Below are positions 34,977 to 47,565 of a stretch of DNA of 64,000 nucleotides, in pieces. The stretch's first letter is position 1; each line of letters opens with the position of its first letter. Both the position numbers and the translations under genes were made by a program. A model generated the notes under the pieces. That model was not told where the DNA came from, made no database searches, and saw only the letters and a list, made by a program, of their open reading frames with translations. Source of the DNA: Azolla caroliniana (taxonomy: Eukaryota > Polypodiophyta); assembly GCA_043228905.1 (NCBI GenBank), contig JBHGNT010000012.1, forward strand, positions 1 to 64,000. Reading direction: 5' to 3'.

Positions 34977-37121
34977 ATGGCCCTCGCAGCAGACCTCGTT
35001 TCCTCACTGAAGCTCTGTGGAAAGCTCAATGACAGAGAAAGGGGCCATTTCCTCCACTCTCAGGTCGTGAAGACAGGCCTTTTAGACAGTAATCTCTTCA
35101 TCGGCAACGCCATAATCAGTTTCTATGCCAAATGTGGTTTCCTTCCTGCAGCACAGAATGTGTCTGATTTTCTTCCTCTTCGAGATGTTGTCTCTTGGAC
35201 TACTCTTATCTCAGGATATGCAGATCATGGGTATGGTGAGCAAGCTTTGAAATTATTAAAGGAAATGAAGGTAGATCGTGTCTTTCCTAATGTTGTCACT
35301 TTTGTATGCCTCTTGAAAGCATGTGGAAACATTGGAGATTTTCAGAAAGGTCAAGAAATCCACGGTGAAATGGAGAGGCTTGGGATTTTAGAGGAAAGGA
35401 CTAAGAACAGGTACGTTGGTAGTGCTTTGGTTGATATGTATAGTAGATGTGGATTCATTGAGAAGGCACGAAATATTTTTGATATGTATCCTGTGCAAGA
35501 TGTGGTAGCTTGGAATACATTGATCTCGCGATACATTGATTACGGTTTCAATAAAGAAGCTATTTTATGCTTCAAACAGATGCAACTTGAAGGCATCTCT
35601 CCCAATGATGCCACATTTGTTGGCATCCTAAAGTCATGCATCAACATAGATGCCATTGATTTGGGAAAAGAAATTTGTAGAGATATAGAAAAACTAGGGT
35701 TTCTGGATAGAAGTCCAAGTGTTGGAATTGGTAATGCCATGATTCATATGTATGCGAAATTTGGATTGGTTGATCTAGCACGAGAAATATTCAACAAGCT
35801 CCAAAATAGGGATTTCGTCTCATGGAACACATTAATTTCAGGATATGTTGAACAAGCATGTAGTAAAGAAGCATTCAAGTGTCTAAAAGAGATGCAAGCT
35901 AGTGGCTTATCACCAGACGCCGTTACATTTGTTGCCTTAGTGAAAGTTTGTGCCAGTGTGAGAGACATCGAAAAGGGAAAAGAGATTCATAGTGAGATCG
36001 AAAGACGTGGATTATCCTCACAAAACGTTACAATTGGCAATGCCCTAGTGGATATGTATGCAAGATGTGGCTATGTTGACATGGCAGAAAATATATTTCA
36101 TCGTGTTTCTGATCCTGATACATACACATGGAATGCATTAATCACTGGTTATTCTGAGCATGGATATGCTTCGCAAGCAATCAAATGTTTCGAAAGTATG
36201 CAACTCCATAATGTCCATCTTGATGTCGTAACATTCATTTGTGGCTTGAAAGCATGTAGCAGCATTCAAGCCATGTCAAAAGGCCGTGAAATGCACTCCG
36301 AGATAGAAAGATTAGGATACTTGGAAAGAGACCCTGAAGTTGTTAATGCATTGATTGATATGTATGTCAAATGTGGCTTGCTAGAAAAAGCACAAGAAGT
36401 GTTTGACAGATTATCTGACCGAAACATAGTGTCATGGACCTTATTAATCAAAGGGTTTATAGAACATGAGCTTGCTGAGGAAGCAATAGAATGTTTTGAA
36501 CAAATGCAACTTGATGGTATTGCTCCAGATGCAATGGCATTTCTGGCTGGATTGAAAGCGTGTGGTAGCATGGGAGCCATAAACAAAGGTGAAGAAATGC
36601 ACATAGAAATTGAACGAAGAGGGTTACTTGAACAAGACATTGTTTGTGGCAAAGCTTTGGTTGATATGTATGCCAAATGTAGCTGTCTGGATAAGGCACA
36701 AGAAGTATTTTCTAGATTACCAATTCGGGATGTTGTAGCATGGACCACACTGATGGCAGGTTATGCTCAGCTTGGAGAGAGTGTCAATGTTTTTTGTGTA
36801 TATAATAGGATGCTAGAAGAGGGTGTCAAACCTGATGAAGTTGTGTTTGCAATTACTCTTAGTGCATGTGGCCAGTTCGGCCATTTGCAAAAACATGAGA
36901 CATACTTTGAAGTGATGAGCAAAGGTATTATTTCCATTCACAAACTTTTTACATGTATTGTTCATTTTTTTTCTTCCATTGGGCAACTTGACAATGCATT
37001 CGAAATGATCAAGAAGATGCCATGCTGCCCTACTCCCAAAATGTGGAACAATTTGTTGGGTGCTAGCAGATATTCTGGGAATTTGGTGATAGGAAGGCAT
37101 GCTTTCGAGCATGCTACCTGA
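34977..37121 (+). CDS. PLS-class pentatricopeptide repeat protein (intronless)
   Basis: 714 aa in one exon, starting after a GAA/GGA-rich leader. PPR motifs run from about residue 40 to 690 in P-L-S triplets of ~104 residues. Each triplet carries variants of the motif RDVVSWTTLISGYADHG, then FVCLLKACG, then GKEIHSEIERRG, then ALVDMYAKCG. PPR proteins bind single-stranded RNA in chloroplasts or mitochondria, one repeat per base, and act in editing, splicing or stability. PLS proteins usually continue into E and DYW domains. Here the frame ends at NLVIGRHAFEHAT, the first helix of an E motif, so the editing-type C-terminus is missing. No clear transit peptide is visible in MALAADLVSSLKLCGKL. 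The repeat wording resembles PPRs of mosses, lycophytes and ferns. It may be a natural short PLS protein or a truncated copy. Confidence 0.88.
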   Translation: MALAADLVSSLKLCGKLNDRERGHFLHSQVVKTGLLDSNLFIGNAIISFYAKCGFLPAAQNVSDFLPLRDVVSWTTLISGYADHGYGEQALKLLKEMKVDRVFPNVVTFVCLLKACGNIGDFQKGQEIHGEMERLGILEERTKNRYVGSALVDMYSRCGFIEKARNIFDMYPVQDVVAWNTLISRYIDYGFNKEAILCFKQMQLEGISPNDATFVGILKSCINIDAIDLGKEICRDIEKLGFLDRSPSVGIGNAMIHMYAKFGLVDLAREIFNKLQNRDFVSWNTLISGYVEQACSKEAFKCLKEMQASGLSPDAVTFVALVKVCASVRDIEKGKEIHSEIERRGLSSQNVTIGNALVDMYARCGYVDMAENIFHRVSDPDTYTWNALITGYSEHGYASQAIKCFESMQLHNVHLDVVTFICGLKACSSIQAMSKGREMHSEIERLGYLERDPEVVNALIDMYVKCGLLEKAQEVFDRLSDRNIVSWTLLIKGFIEHELAEEAIECFEQMQLDGIAPDAMAFLAGLKACGSMGAINKGEEMHIEIERRGLLEQDIVCGKALVDMYAKCSCLDKAQEVFSRLPIRDVVAWTTLMAGYAQLGESVNVFCVYNRMLEEGVKPDEVVFAITLSACGQFGHLQKHETYFEVMSKGIISIHKLFTCIVHFFSSIGQLDNAFEMIKKMPCCPTPKMWNNLLGASRYSGNLVIGRHAFEHAT

Positions 37122-38589
37122 AGAAAGACCTTATTAATCACATGTCAGAGTTTTATACACAACAAAATGCCATTGCAAATCCTTGCCAAGATGAACATGA
37201 AGATACTAGGTCATAATTTAGCTCTCAATGACTCTGGACATTTGCAGAAGTTTCTCCACTTGCAGTAAAAAGATCAAGAATCATCCATGTATAGAAAAAC
37301 CGAAAGAAAGAAATGTTATATATGAAAGAGGTAAAATGGTGTCCATTGATTAGAAGACATGATTTCTGACATGCTAATTGAACAAGATCTGATTGAGACA
37401 CAAGGAATTGTACATAAGAAACACAATTGAAACTAATCACCAAGATGAAGATGCCTACAATATACATTGATGAAGATGAAAACACACTTTTCATCACACT
37501 TGCCCTCAACACTTGCCCTCAAGATGAAGGTTGAAAGCATGTGGACTTGCAAAATGGAGTTTCACTAACATCAGAGAAACGAAATGGTAGAAACCATCTA
37601 AGAAAGAGTTCAAAATGGCCTATCAAACCTAAAAGTTACTACATGTATAGCTGTGCATATCTCTTAATAAACTCAAGGAACCAGCAAGGATTGATAATGA
37701 AAAGAACTTCAGGTAGGCTATTTTTGTGTTTAATATATGAGTTATGCAAGATGAATGCATATTGTATGACAAACTTCTTGCAATGTTTCCCATCCTTGTA
37801 CATCTAATAATAATATTTTACATCTGAGCCATGTGGAATAATTGCCCAGTACATATTTCTCTGTCATTACTTAATCTGGGTGTTATTTAACCTCAACAGC
37901 CAACAGGAGTCAAAACTCCTTAATAAGGAACCAACCTTTAATCTGGGTGTTTAACCTCAACAGCCAACAGGAGTCAAAATTCCTGAATAAGGAACCAACC
38001 TTTCTTCCATAAAAACTCTAGAAAAAGCACGTTGTGATTTTCTTATGTCCACTATAGAGGCATCATGTGACATATGGAGGATGGCATACTAGGAAAAAGA
38101 TCATGATGAATAATATATATACCACTGTATCTCATTTGCATCTTCAATAAATGTGATCACGGAAGTAGGCCGTAAGGTTGGTGATACTAACATGTTCAAA
38201 TAGAGTTACTGCCTTTCTTTTAAGGGTAATTGGTTTTAGGGAAGGATTCTATGACTTAGAGCTTTGTGCGTTCGAAGTCCAAGAGGTCATGCTCACACCA
38301 AAGTGTTTATTCCTAAAAGATGATGGTTTTACAACATCGGCATTGCCATGCTGTTCCTCAAAGACCTGAAAAAGATTGCATGCATCCTGATTTTATTTGT
38401 GGAAGCTTTAAAAAGAATATTTATACTTCAATGCCATCTGTAGACAGTGCCCATTCTACCAACTTTATCAGGGAAAAACAAGAGTAAATATGCTTGGTTA
38501 ATTACTGTCACTACAACATGATCAAACAGTGAAATACTAATCAACAAAAATAAATGATTCATAAGCTGTATATTTATTTGTGCAAGTAC
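37122..38589. other. Intergenic DNA between the PPR and EF-hand genes
   Basis: Contains a 67-bp tandem duplication (TAATCTGGGTG starts at 37872 and 37939). I could not find a convincing continuation of the PPR E/DYW domain in any frame, and no other gene is recognisable. Confidence 0.5.
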
Positions 38590-41500
38590 TCATAAATGGA
38601 TTTGACAGCTCTTAAATGTAGCAATTGTCGTTCCAACACAGGTTTGTGGCGCACCTGCACCACATGGAATAACTAAAATAAAATATAAAATAATTACTAA
38701 ATTTTAAAACTTTAAAAAGTTCTCAAGTTTTTAAAAGAATGTGCTGTACTCTAGATCTATGTTGACCAAGCTCCGCAGTATCTTGTTTGTGGAGACTATT
38801 TGAAGATCCAGTTCTAGGTTCTGCTATTTCTGCCTCACATGAAGGACTTTTAAGTAGAGTTCTCAAACAAGAAGTTTACTTTGGAAAATAATAGTTCTTA
38901 CGTTTTTCACAGTGTGCTTTTGTCTGTGAAGATGGTGATTGTGTGTCATTTTGATCTTTAACTCTGCTCTCCTTCTTGTCACAAGACTCAAGAATAATGT
39001 GTTTTAATTCGTCATCTAGGTTCTCTACAACATAATCTGGCAGGATCTCCACTGAGAACATAACTTCTGTCAGTACTTAATTGCATTAACCTATCTTCTA
39101 TAAAATTAGCCACAGAAAATGGGATGCGCAGCCAAAACAAATGAAGAGATATCCCAATCATTGGAATGAAAACCTATGCCATGTACTTGAAACCTGCTCT
39201 CGCATTACTGTTCACCAACTAGTATCAACTTAACAGAACCAGGGCTGTTGGTGCCTGGACTACATGTTCATATCCAGCCCAAATGATCTTCTATAGCACT
39301 CATAGTTTGTTTCATATCTGTAGTACTCATAGTTTCTCCAACATTCTGTGTTATAAACTACAGGCTTGATCCCAAGTTATACACTCCTGATACATACTCC
39401 TAGAGGCCTTCACAATTTTTGTCCTAGATCATATGTTGTATGGTCTCTTTGAATGAGACTTTTACAGCAATAACATTCCTCACATTAAAAGGGAGAGATT
39501 CAATGGGCACTAAGTGGCATAATACCCAGAAGAGTCAGTGGGATGCTACAACTTGTTCTTCCATGGCAGCAGAGGCAAGCTTGCCTCGGAGCTTGGGGCA
39601 CTACACCATATTCCCGATTTTACTAAGTGATATCGCATGGAAGTACACACCCACTACTATGGTTTACGGTTGCATATACTATTATACACTATCATCAGAA
39701 TGACAGTCACATGTCAATCATTATGGATCTTATCACACATAATACATGGTCCATTCCTAGAGAAATTAGGAGTTTACTTGAGGGATTCATCGTTCTTCGA
39801 AGACCAAGACTGATTACATGTAAATTTTAGAAATACAATTCATTTATGAGCTCTTATCAAGAAGAGTGTAAAGACATGTAGAAGCGTGAAGTAATGATGC
39901 AAGCTGGAGACACCAAACTCAATAACAATGTCAAGGATGATTACAAAGCAAGTTGGGCAGAGGCAGTCTATGGCTGTAACGTCAGGAAATGCATCAAAGA
40001 AAAGCTGATATCAGAAGTTTTCACAAAAGAAACTGAAGACTTACACAAGAGAATGGAAGCCTTTGGAGAACGCTCTACCCAATTACATGACGAGGTCTTT
40101 TTTGCTGAGTTGTTACACCCAGCCATAAAAAAGAAAGCTAAAAATGAGGAACCCTCAACATCTGAGGTAGCTCACGAGTACACAGAAAAGATGTGGCAAA
40201 TAAAGATGAGAAGACAGCAGAAAGGTAAAGTTCCGAGTGGGTCCTCTTTTATCTATAAGAGTGCACATTTACCTAAAAGAGAGCGTGCTAGAGAAAACAT
40301 ATGTTCTTGCCATCAAATTGAATTCCTGTGACCTTTTTTTAAGGATCATAAGTTACAGGTGAAAATATTTATGATATTTGCAAACTGACTTACTCAATTT
40401 GTAAGAAACGCATGCAAGTTATATTGTGTTTCTAATAAAGAAAAATGAAGACACAAATGCCTCCTGATTGCCTCCTGATTATTTATAGCGACCCAGTACA
40501 TAAATATAGAAACCAGAAATTTTTAACATGAAATTGCATAACAAAAAGAGGGATTACGAGAAACCTTTTTCCATTTTCTTCCGAGTTTCAGCTTTTTTCA
40601 TTTTCTGCAAGAAAGCCCAGAGCCAACAATTAAGTAACTCCTTCCAACACATGACTTTCTGAAGTTAAATGTGTCATGGGAAGTTAGCAAGACTAGATAG
40701 ATGGTAATGATGTTTCAAAACCAAAGTTAGGATACTGTTTAGATGCTTTCATAGTTGTGAAGGTTTTACCCATATTCATCTCTGGAAAGCTTATGTTATT
40801 TTTGTGTGTACACAGAAAAAAGCAATCATAAGGCAGAGGGAGAGGTGGATCCTAAAATAAATGGCAACATCATCGCTGGGTTCATCTATACAGCAAGAAC
40901 TGGTCAGGTAATACAATGCAGAGTCACAAGCTGGGAAGTTTAAGATTCATGTCCCACAACTTCTAACGACACAATGATGTGGATAACTCTGAGAAGATGT
41001 GACCATCCCAGCTGGTAAAGTTCATAAATAAGAAACCAATATGTACAACAAAGCTATCTCAAACAACATCCTAATTTAAATGCACTGAAGCAACTAAAGA
41101 TGAGAGCACAAAGTATTCTGCAGAACTGTTTCAGTGAAAACATCTGGCACAAGTTGTTGCAAACAGCATCCTAATTTGAATGCACTGAAAAAACTAAAGA
41201 TGAGAACACAAGTATTCTGCAGAACTGTTTCAGTGAAATCATCTGACACCCTGTCTGAAGTCAGAAAGCTGTCACAAACAGCATTCTAATTTGAATGCAC
41301 TGAAGAAAAAGATCATGAGAAAGTCGAAGACCTACAGCTTCTCCAACCAGGAGGTAGTTATTTTGCGACTAAAGAGGATGAGATGGACCATGCTACTTAC
41401 AGCCAAAATATAACCCAATGAGTGGATGTGTTGAATAACGGAAAAACATTCAGTTTAAAATGCCGCCGAAGGTACCCACAACCATGAGTTTCTGTAGAAA

Positions 41501-44500
41501 GAAATATTATATTAGCGTATCTCTAGAGAGGTCAAAGTGCCCTATGAGACCCAGAATGTTACAATCATTATATCAAAAAATATTTCATCAAAGTTGTGTG
41601 CACAAGGCATCGTAGAATCTGCCCCCAAATACCAGATGAAGAAAACGTGTTTGAAATGTTCCAACTCTTAATACCAGTGAAATAAAAAACAAGAAATTCC
41701 TGAATTTGAAGCGTCAACATGAGAAGGAAACTCCACATGTCACATGATAACAAGAAGCATCCACAAACAACATAAATGTGATGACAAATACCAATTATCC
41801 CACGAGGAAAGCTTGAAGCTTGAATTTATCAATGTGTTGAATACAACTAAGTGACATCAAAATAATCACAAATCATATCATGATTTAGCACACACATTAG
41901 CACACTCATATGAGCAATGTCAACGGAAAACTAGTAAAAAGATGTGCAAAACATCCTAAGAGTAAGAAAAACAAGGGGCAAATCTGAGTCCTGACTTACG
42001 AACAACTAGCAGGTTGATGAAAGGGTAGAGTGTGGTTAAGAGGAAAAAAAACAACGAAGATAGAAAGTATGATATCTGTCCACCGATGTGACGAACCAGA
42101 GGAATCGAATAACTAGTCCACTAATAGCCCTAAAAGGTAATGAGGCCAGGAAGGAGATAAATGAAATGCTTCTAGAATGTAAGCATGAAACCTGTGAGAC
42201 TGCCCACTTCTAGTTTTCATTCAAAATGAGGACATTTGAATGCCTTTTTTGTCTCAAATACATCACAAATATTAATCAAGACACCTAAAAAACATTATTA
42301 GGCAGTAAAAGAAGCACATCCTAAAACAAAATGCAATGAGAGCTTCCAGTAATGCAGAAAATAGGGTAGACTCTAACATGATACTTAACATCTGAGATAG
42401 TCCGCGACTTCTTATTATCATAACGAAGAGCCTGTGGAAGTAATGGTTTGATACATTAGAACCAGTATTTCAATCTTGATAAACACTTTCAAGGGAGGTA
42501 GTAACATATAAAAAGATGTTGGCGAAACTGGATTTTGTTTCTCAGCTTCCATGAGACGGAGAACGGCTTGACGTTCAGCTTCTGCCTCTTCAGCCTTTGC
42601 TTTCAGACGTTCTTGAGCAGCTTTATCCCCACCCATTACTGCCTCCATCAGCTGAAAGAAATAGAAAAAGAAAACATTGCTGATTCTTTATATCTGATCT
42701 ATGCGGAAAATCATTACGAAAAAGCAAATGAAGTATTATGTTCCGATTATAATTACAGTAACAGGTTAACAATATTCCAGAATAGAATTATATTTTGGCC
42801 ATTATTGCTAGTAATGAAAAGAAACCTTCTTCCTCCTATATGCTTGAGCAAGAAGTTGAAAAGGAAGGGTCTGCTTCGCTGCTTTCTCTACAATATTCCA
42901 GCATCCAAAATGATCAACCATAAAGCATGTTTTATTTTTTAATATATGGGATCAATGATAAAATTAATCTTACCCTCTGTATTGTCACCTTCTTGTACTT
43001 GGGAATCCAATTTCGAGGTCATGATTTGCACAAACTCTGGATATTCAACCTACAGTTATGCAAACAGTAGATTCATGGCTCTGGGTCCTTATTGAGTCAT
43101 GCTTAAAAATAACGCCATAATCACACCAAAAAATCCATATTGAGCTTAAAGAAAATAGTATAATGCACCTCCCCAGAACCATCTGCATCCACCTCTGCCA
43201 GCATCTTCTCCACCTCAGATCTCTTCACATGCATTCCCAACACATTAAAAGCTGTTACCAACTCTACAGCATCAATAGCTCCTGGAACGGCAAAAGGCTG
43301 AGAAGGTATAAATGTACATCAACGATGAGCCAGATTGTTACCATAAGGTATTCATGTCACCTTCTACAAGGCATCCAAAGTGGCTTATGCCAGACTAAGC
43401 TTTAGCCCCTCCATCCTTACAATAGGATATCATGAGAAAATATGACATATTTCTAGGAATTTAGTTGACGAATTCTATATGTTTATGTCATATTTTGTTC
43501 TTATTATATATTCCCACCTGGCAAGTTCAAAACATTGACTGGCATCTAGAGGAGTATGGGGGCATCATTTTTCCCAAACACTGATGCAGGTGTTCAAGCC
43601 AGCCTCTACAAAGCATGCAAAGTGGAACATCACAAACTTAGTTTTAGCATTCGTCCCATAACCAACCACCACCTCTTCCAAACATAAATTGCTAAGGCAA
43701 AACATGTGTGGCAAGATATGGTTCAATTATATGTTCGTGTGAGTTAAGAAACAGGGCTCACATAAATTTACTGGATAAATTTATGGAAAACCAGACCTTG
43801 GATCTTTGCCCTTGCCTAAACCAGTAAACATTTATATGTTTCTTTATATAAAACTAGGTTTTTTAAAAGCTTATAGACAGGAAAACCTGTTCATATTCAA
43901 AAATATCAGCAAAGTCTATTGTGGCAGATATTTCGACATGCTAAAGAGAAAGTTTTACTTGTCTACATCAAAACTCCATGTGGGCATACAATCGAGCCTT
44001 GCCCATGTCCAGAATGGTTTTTGTAACTCCATGTGAGCATACACCGAACAATGACAATCCTATTTACATTTCACGTGAACCATTTGAGTAGTCCATGGAT
44101 GCAAGCACAATAAATACATCATATTGCACATATATTTAAGTAAACTGAAACGGAACTTATCAGATGCATCAGCATCAAATACGATGAAATAAGTCTAGGA
44201 CGGTTTTATTCACTCATGACATGTATTGAACCATACCTTGACATAAATGCTTTGTCTAACCAACTTACTTTTCATGGAAGCCTTGTCTGTGTCAAAAGTT
44301 AACAATGAATGTATGTTAAGGACTTACCAGAGCCATCGGTATCGATGAGATCGAAGCACTCCTTGAGCTCCTGCTTTTGCTTCTTTGTTAACTCTGGCCG
44401 AACAGTTTTCCCATGCGCTCTGAGCCATGCATCGACCCCTACTTTCTGAAGCATAGCCTGAGAAAGAAAAGAAAGAAGGAAGAAAAGCCAACTTTTAAGG

Positions 44501-44848
44501 CTCCAGCAATATATTGAAAAGAGGGGAATGGTGTATCTTCCGCTATTAGAACGACAGCAATGAAAAAAACGTAATGACATGAATTGGCCTCCTTATGTTA
44601 CCGAGATGGAAATTGTGTATATTCCTCTATTAGAACGACAGAAATGAAAAAAAAGGAATGACATGAATTGGCCTATTTATGTTACCGAGATGGAAATTAG
44701 GAGGCGCAGACGAAGAAGACTACCAAATGCTTTGAAACGGTGCGTTCCTCTAGCCGAGGTTTTTAAAAAAAACAACAGAAAATGAATAAAGGGAAGAAAA
44801 GCAAAGAAATACCAGCGTGATTCCTCCTCCTCCTCCTCCATCGTCCAT
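38590..44848 (-). CDS. EF-hand protein with a basic coiled-coil C-terminus (ten exons)
   Basis: Minus-strand exons: 44813-44848, 44328-44457, 43169-43281, 42974-43049, 42826-42887, 42529-42651, 42390-42431, 40565-40604, 38902-39051 and 38590-38654. All phases agree and the frame ends at a stop, giving 278 aa. After MDD and six Gly, residues ~40-125 hold two canonical EF-hands: DTDGSGAIDAVE split by an intron, and DADGSGEVEYPE. The frame KKQKQELKECFDLID / FNVLGMHVKRSEVEKMLAEV is centrin/calmodulin-like. A charged helical tail follows: LLAQAYRRKK, GDKAAQERLKAKAEEAEAE, KMKKAETRKKMEK. It should bind Ca2+ and a partner. A role in centriolar or flagellar structures is possible because the EF-hands resemble centrin, but this is inference. 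The first six exons are secure; the last four rest on splice phase, and several donors are GTTTCN or GTTAAG. Confidence 0.75.
39894..41421 (+). CDS. Possible nested gene of unknown family (three exons)
   Basis: Exons 39894-40224, 40816-40907 and 41338-41421 join in phase with GT-AG sites and end at a stop, giving 168 aa. Exon 1 is a clean 111-codon stretch with protein-like, charged helical composition (KASWAEAVYG, KETEDLHKRMEAFGERS, LLHPAIKKKAKNEE). Later parts read KINGNIIAGFIYTARTG and LLQPGGSYFATKEDEMDH. It lies antisense within introns of the EF-hand gene; the small EF-hand exon at 40565-40604 falls inside its first intron, so exons do not overlap. I do not recognise the family. An acceptor-like AG just before the first ATG means 39894 may instead be an internal exon of a longer gene. 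Confidence 0.35.
41060..41335. repeat. Tandem repeat, about 100-115 bp, two and a half copies
   Basis: CAAACARCATYCTAATTT starts at 41060, 41160 and 41275, followed by similar GAATGCACTGAA and GTATTCTGCAGAACTG segments. It lies in the intron before the last exon of the possible nested gene and in an intron of the EF-hand gene. Confidence 0.85.
44528..44695. repeat. Tandem duplication, 84 bp, in EF-hand intron 1
   Basis: CTATTAGAACGACAG occurs at 44543 and 44627, with matching sequence through GAATTGGCC and GTTACCGAGATGGAAATT in both copies. Confidence 0.85.
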
Positions 44849-45059
44849 GGGAAGAAAACAGTCTGTGGCGATGGCGATGGCGATGGCGATGGCGATGAAT
44901 CAGTAAGAACGCATCGTTAAACGAAGAAGAAGAAGAAGAAGAGGAACCAACGAACACACCACACCATTCGTCATGCAGTAATAATTCATAATAATAATAA
45001 GAGTAATTAATTGTCTCTAATTGTTAAATTAAAGAGGACCTTTCAAACAACAAACATGT

Positions 45060-45200
45060 TTCCGCGATTGATTAATGAATCGGCCGATCGATCAATCAAT
45101 CAATTAATTGATGAATCAATGAGTCGATCGATCGTTCAATTGATGAATCAATTATTCGATCGTTCGGTCGTTCGATTTATAGTTTGGATCGATTGCTACA
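45060..45200. repeat. Self-complementary ATTGATYAATCG-rich tract
   Basis: Many overlapping copies of ATCAATCAATTAATTGATGA and CGATCGATCG-like palindromes in about 140 bp, able to fold into several alternative hairpins. It lies about 210 bp upstream of the EF-hand start codon. Confidence 0.6.
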
Positions 45201-47547
45201 TTGTCAATTGATTGCTTCATGTGATTCTTCACTCTATCTCCCTTCTCGCCTAATCATTGATCGCTATGCTCATGAATCAACGATTTTCTTCATATGATTG
45301 TATCGAGTGACTCTATTTATCACCACCACCAATCGAGTTGTGTTCTTTTCTCATTGATATGTACATGTAGGTATATAGGGGTAGGTAGAATTACTACTGT
45401 TCCCATAGGGAGACCAAAAACAATTTACGAGATGAGGCCAAGCTATTGCAAGGATTGAATGAATAAATTGTGGGTGGGGGGAGATTACTGTCAAGTAGAG
45501 AACAAATTCACCTTGTGAAACAAATCATGACTACAGACACGAGAGTGTGTGTGTGTGGATGAATGAATGTATGGGGTTTGTTTAAATAATCTCTCATACT
45601 TATGGGTTAGTTGGTTAATTTGTTTTTTTTTTTTATTGGAAGGGGAGGGGGGGGTTATGTTTCATTTGATATTATCCATTTTGTTTACCTAATAGGTTGA
45701 TTCACTAGTTATCATGAATTCTACTCCAATGAGTTGTTTGGTCACTACAAACCTCGTGCAACACCACATTGGTGAAGTTGCTAAATGTAGTAAGAATCAT
45801 TAGAGAGCATCACGAAGAGACAACTCTACCTAAACAAGAGTTTTAGTGGCACATCATGGTGTGTAAGTACAAATTTACACCTAAAATTCACGAGGGGCAT
45901 ATATATCAAGCATACATAATGTTTATGGCCTACATGCCATTGCAACTTCTCTCTCTCTCATCGATATTTCTTCTTAAATTCTTGTATATGGATTTATGCA
46001 TGTTCCCAATGTATGGAACTTCCTCAACCCCATTGATTGGATGCTTTTCCAATATAGCACTTGGATCCAACATTATCGGGACAAGAAAAAGGACTCTGTT
46101 GAAAATCCTACCAGACCTGAGTTTTAAAAGAATTTTCCACTCAAACAACTTGTCTCTTGGTACTTGGATCCCCCAACTTCTGAAATGCTCCAAGTTCGAC
46201 TTGAGTGTCTAGGTCAAGATCAATACTAGCAAAAATGTCTCTGAAGAGGGCTCTTGCACCGTGCAAGATATGACCAAAGAAAAAGAGTTGAGCAAATGTG
46301 GGGTGACCGAAAGTAAACCAACCCCTAGGACTACTTCAAAAAACACTATCTAATATTTGAGCTTGAATCATGTTTGAAATTTGCCTTTTTTGGTGTTCCT
46401 TAACTATATCATGTGCAATGGTGGTATTGTTGTCAATATTAACAAGACCATGCAATCATGGAAGCCTCTACTCCTTCATTGCAAATCAATTTTATTGGTT
46501 TCAAAGTAAAGGTAATTGATATAGCTAAGCATTAGGTACCTAATGACACCGACACACCATTGTGGCTTTCATCTTGAAGAAATTGAGAGATATGATAGAC
46601 ATTCCAACATCTTAAGTTGCTACATGCTCAAAGCCCGCCGCAATGGTGCCACAACCCAATTTGGTAAAAACCCAGACATGTGTATGTGGATGCATTATAT
46701 ATGGCTATGCAAAACTTGCCCTAACCGATCCAATGCGTATATTGTTGGTTAAATGCGGTATAACAAAATTACAACACCATACATTAGAATCGTTTGTATT
46801 TCATTGGACACTCGTAGGTGTTCCAAGGGACGTGCAATGTACGTTCCCACAAAATCAAGTTGTTTGCAGAATTCACGTACAAAAGAATATTGGCGAAGAA
46901 CTCAAGGGTAGGAGGAGGTTATGATGACTCACGAACAACAACAACATTAATGAATATGATGACGAAGCACCATCACCACCAACATCCATGAAGATAATAA
47001 CACAAACACAACCCGACACAAAGACCAAGACCAAGACCAAGACCTAGACCTAGACCAAGAACAACGCAACACCAAAGACCAAGACGAACACAACATGGCA
47101 CAACACCAACACGGTTTAGGGTTTGCGTAGATGACACAACACATGGCATGATAGTACATGACCTGACACCACATGACATGCCACGCCACGCCACGCCATG
47201 CTACGAGACACATGTATTTAATGTATGTATGTATGTATGCCATACATAGACACCAGTGATGGAGAGGTGAGGAGTCCAACAAGGTCTTCTTCTTCTTCTT
47301 CTTCTTCTTCTTCTTTTTCTCGTGGGAGTTGGGGAATGAATGAGAAGGTGTGAATCCAAACTTCAAACGCAAAACCAAAACCAAAGAACCAGAAAAGAAA
47401 GAAGAAACAGAGAGCCTCCTCTTCTTCCTCTTTCTCTGTTTTTGCTGGCTGTTCAACAATAATAATAATGCAGCAGCAGTAGCAGTAGCAGCAGCAGAAC
47501 AAGTACAATCTACCCTCTTCTTCTCCATAACTGCCCTTCTTTCTTAT

Positions 47548-47565
47548 CCCCCCCCCCCCCCCCCC
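47548..47565. repeat. Poly-C run (18 bases) upstream of the subtilase gene
   Basis: A run of 18 C lies about 200 bp before the subtilase ATG. The complementary G run could form a G-quadruplex and the C run an i-motif. Its length is likely to be unstable. Confidence 0.9.

Noticed and set aside
37122-37530. Possible continuation of the PPR E/DYW domain
   Set aside because: All three frames are broken and I could not match conserved E or DYW residues.
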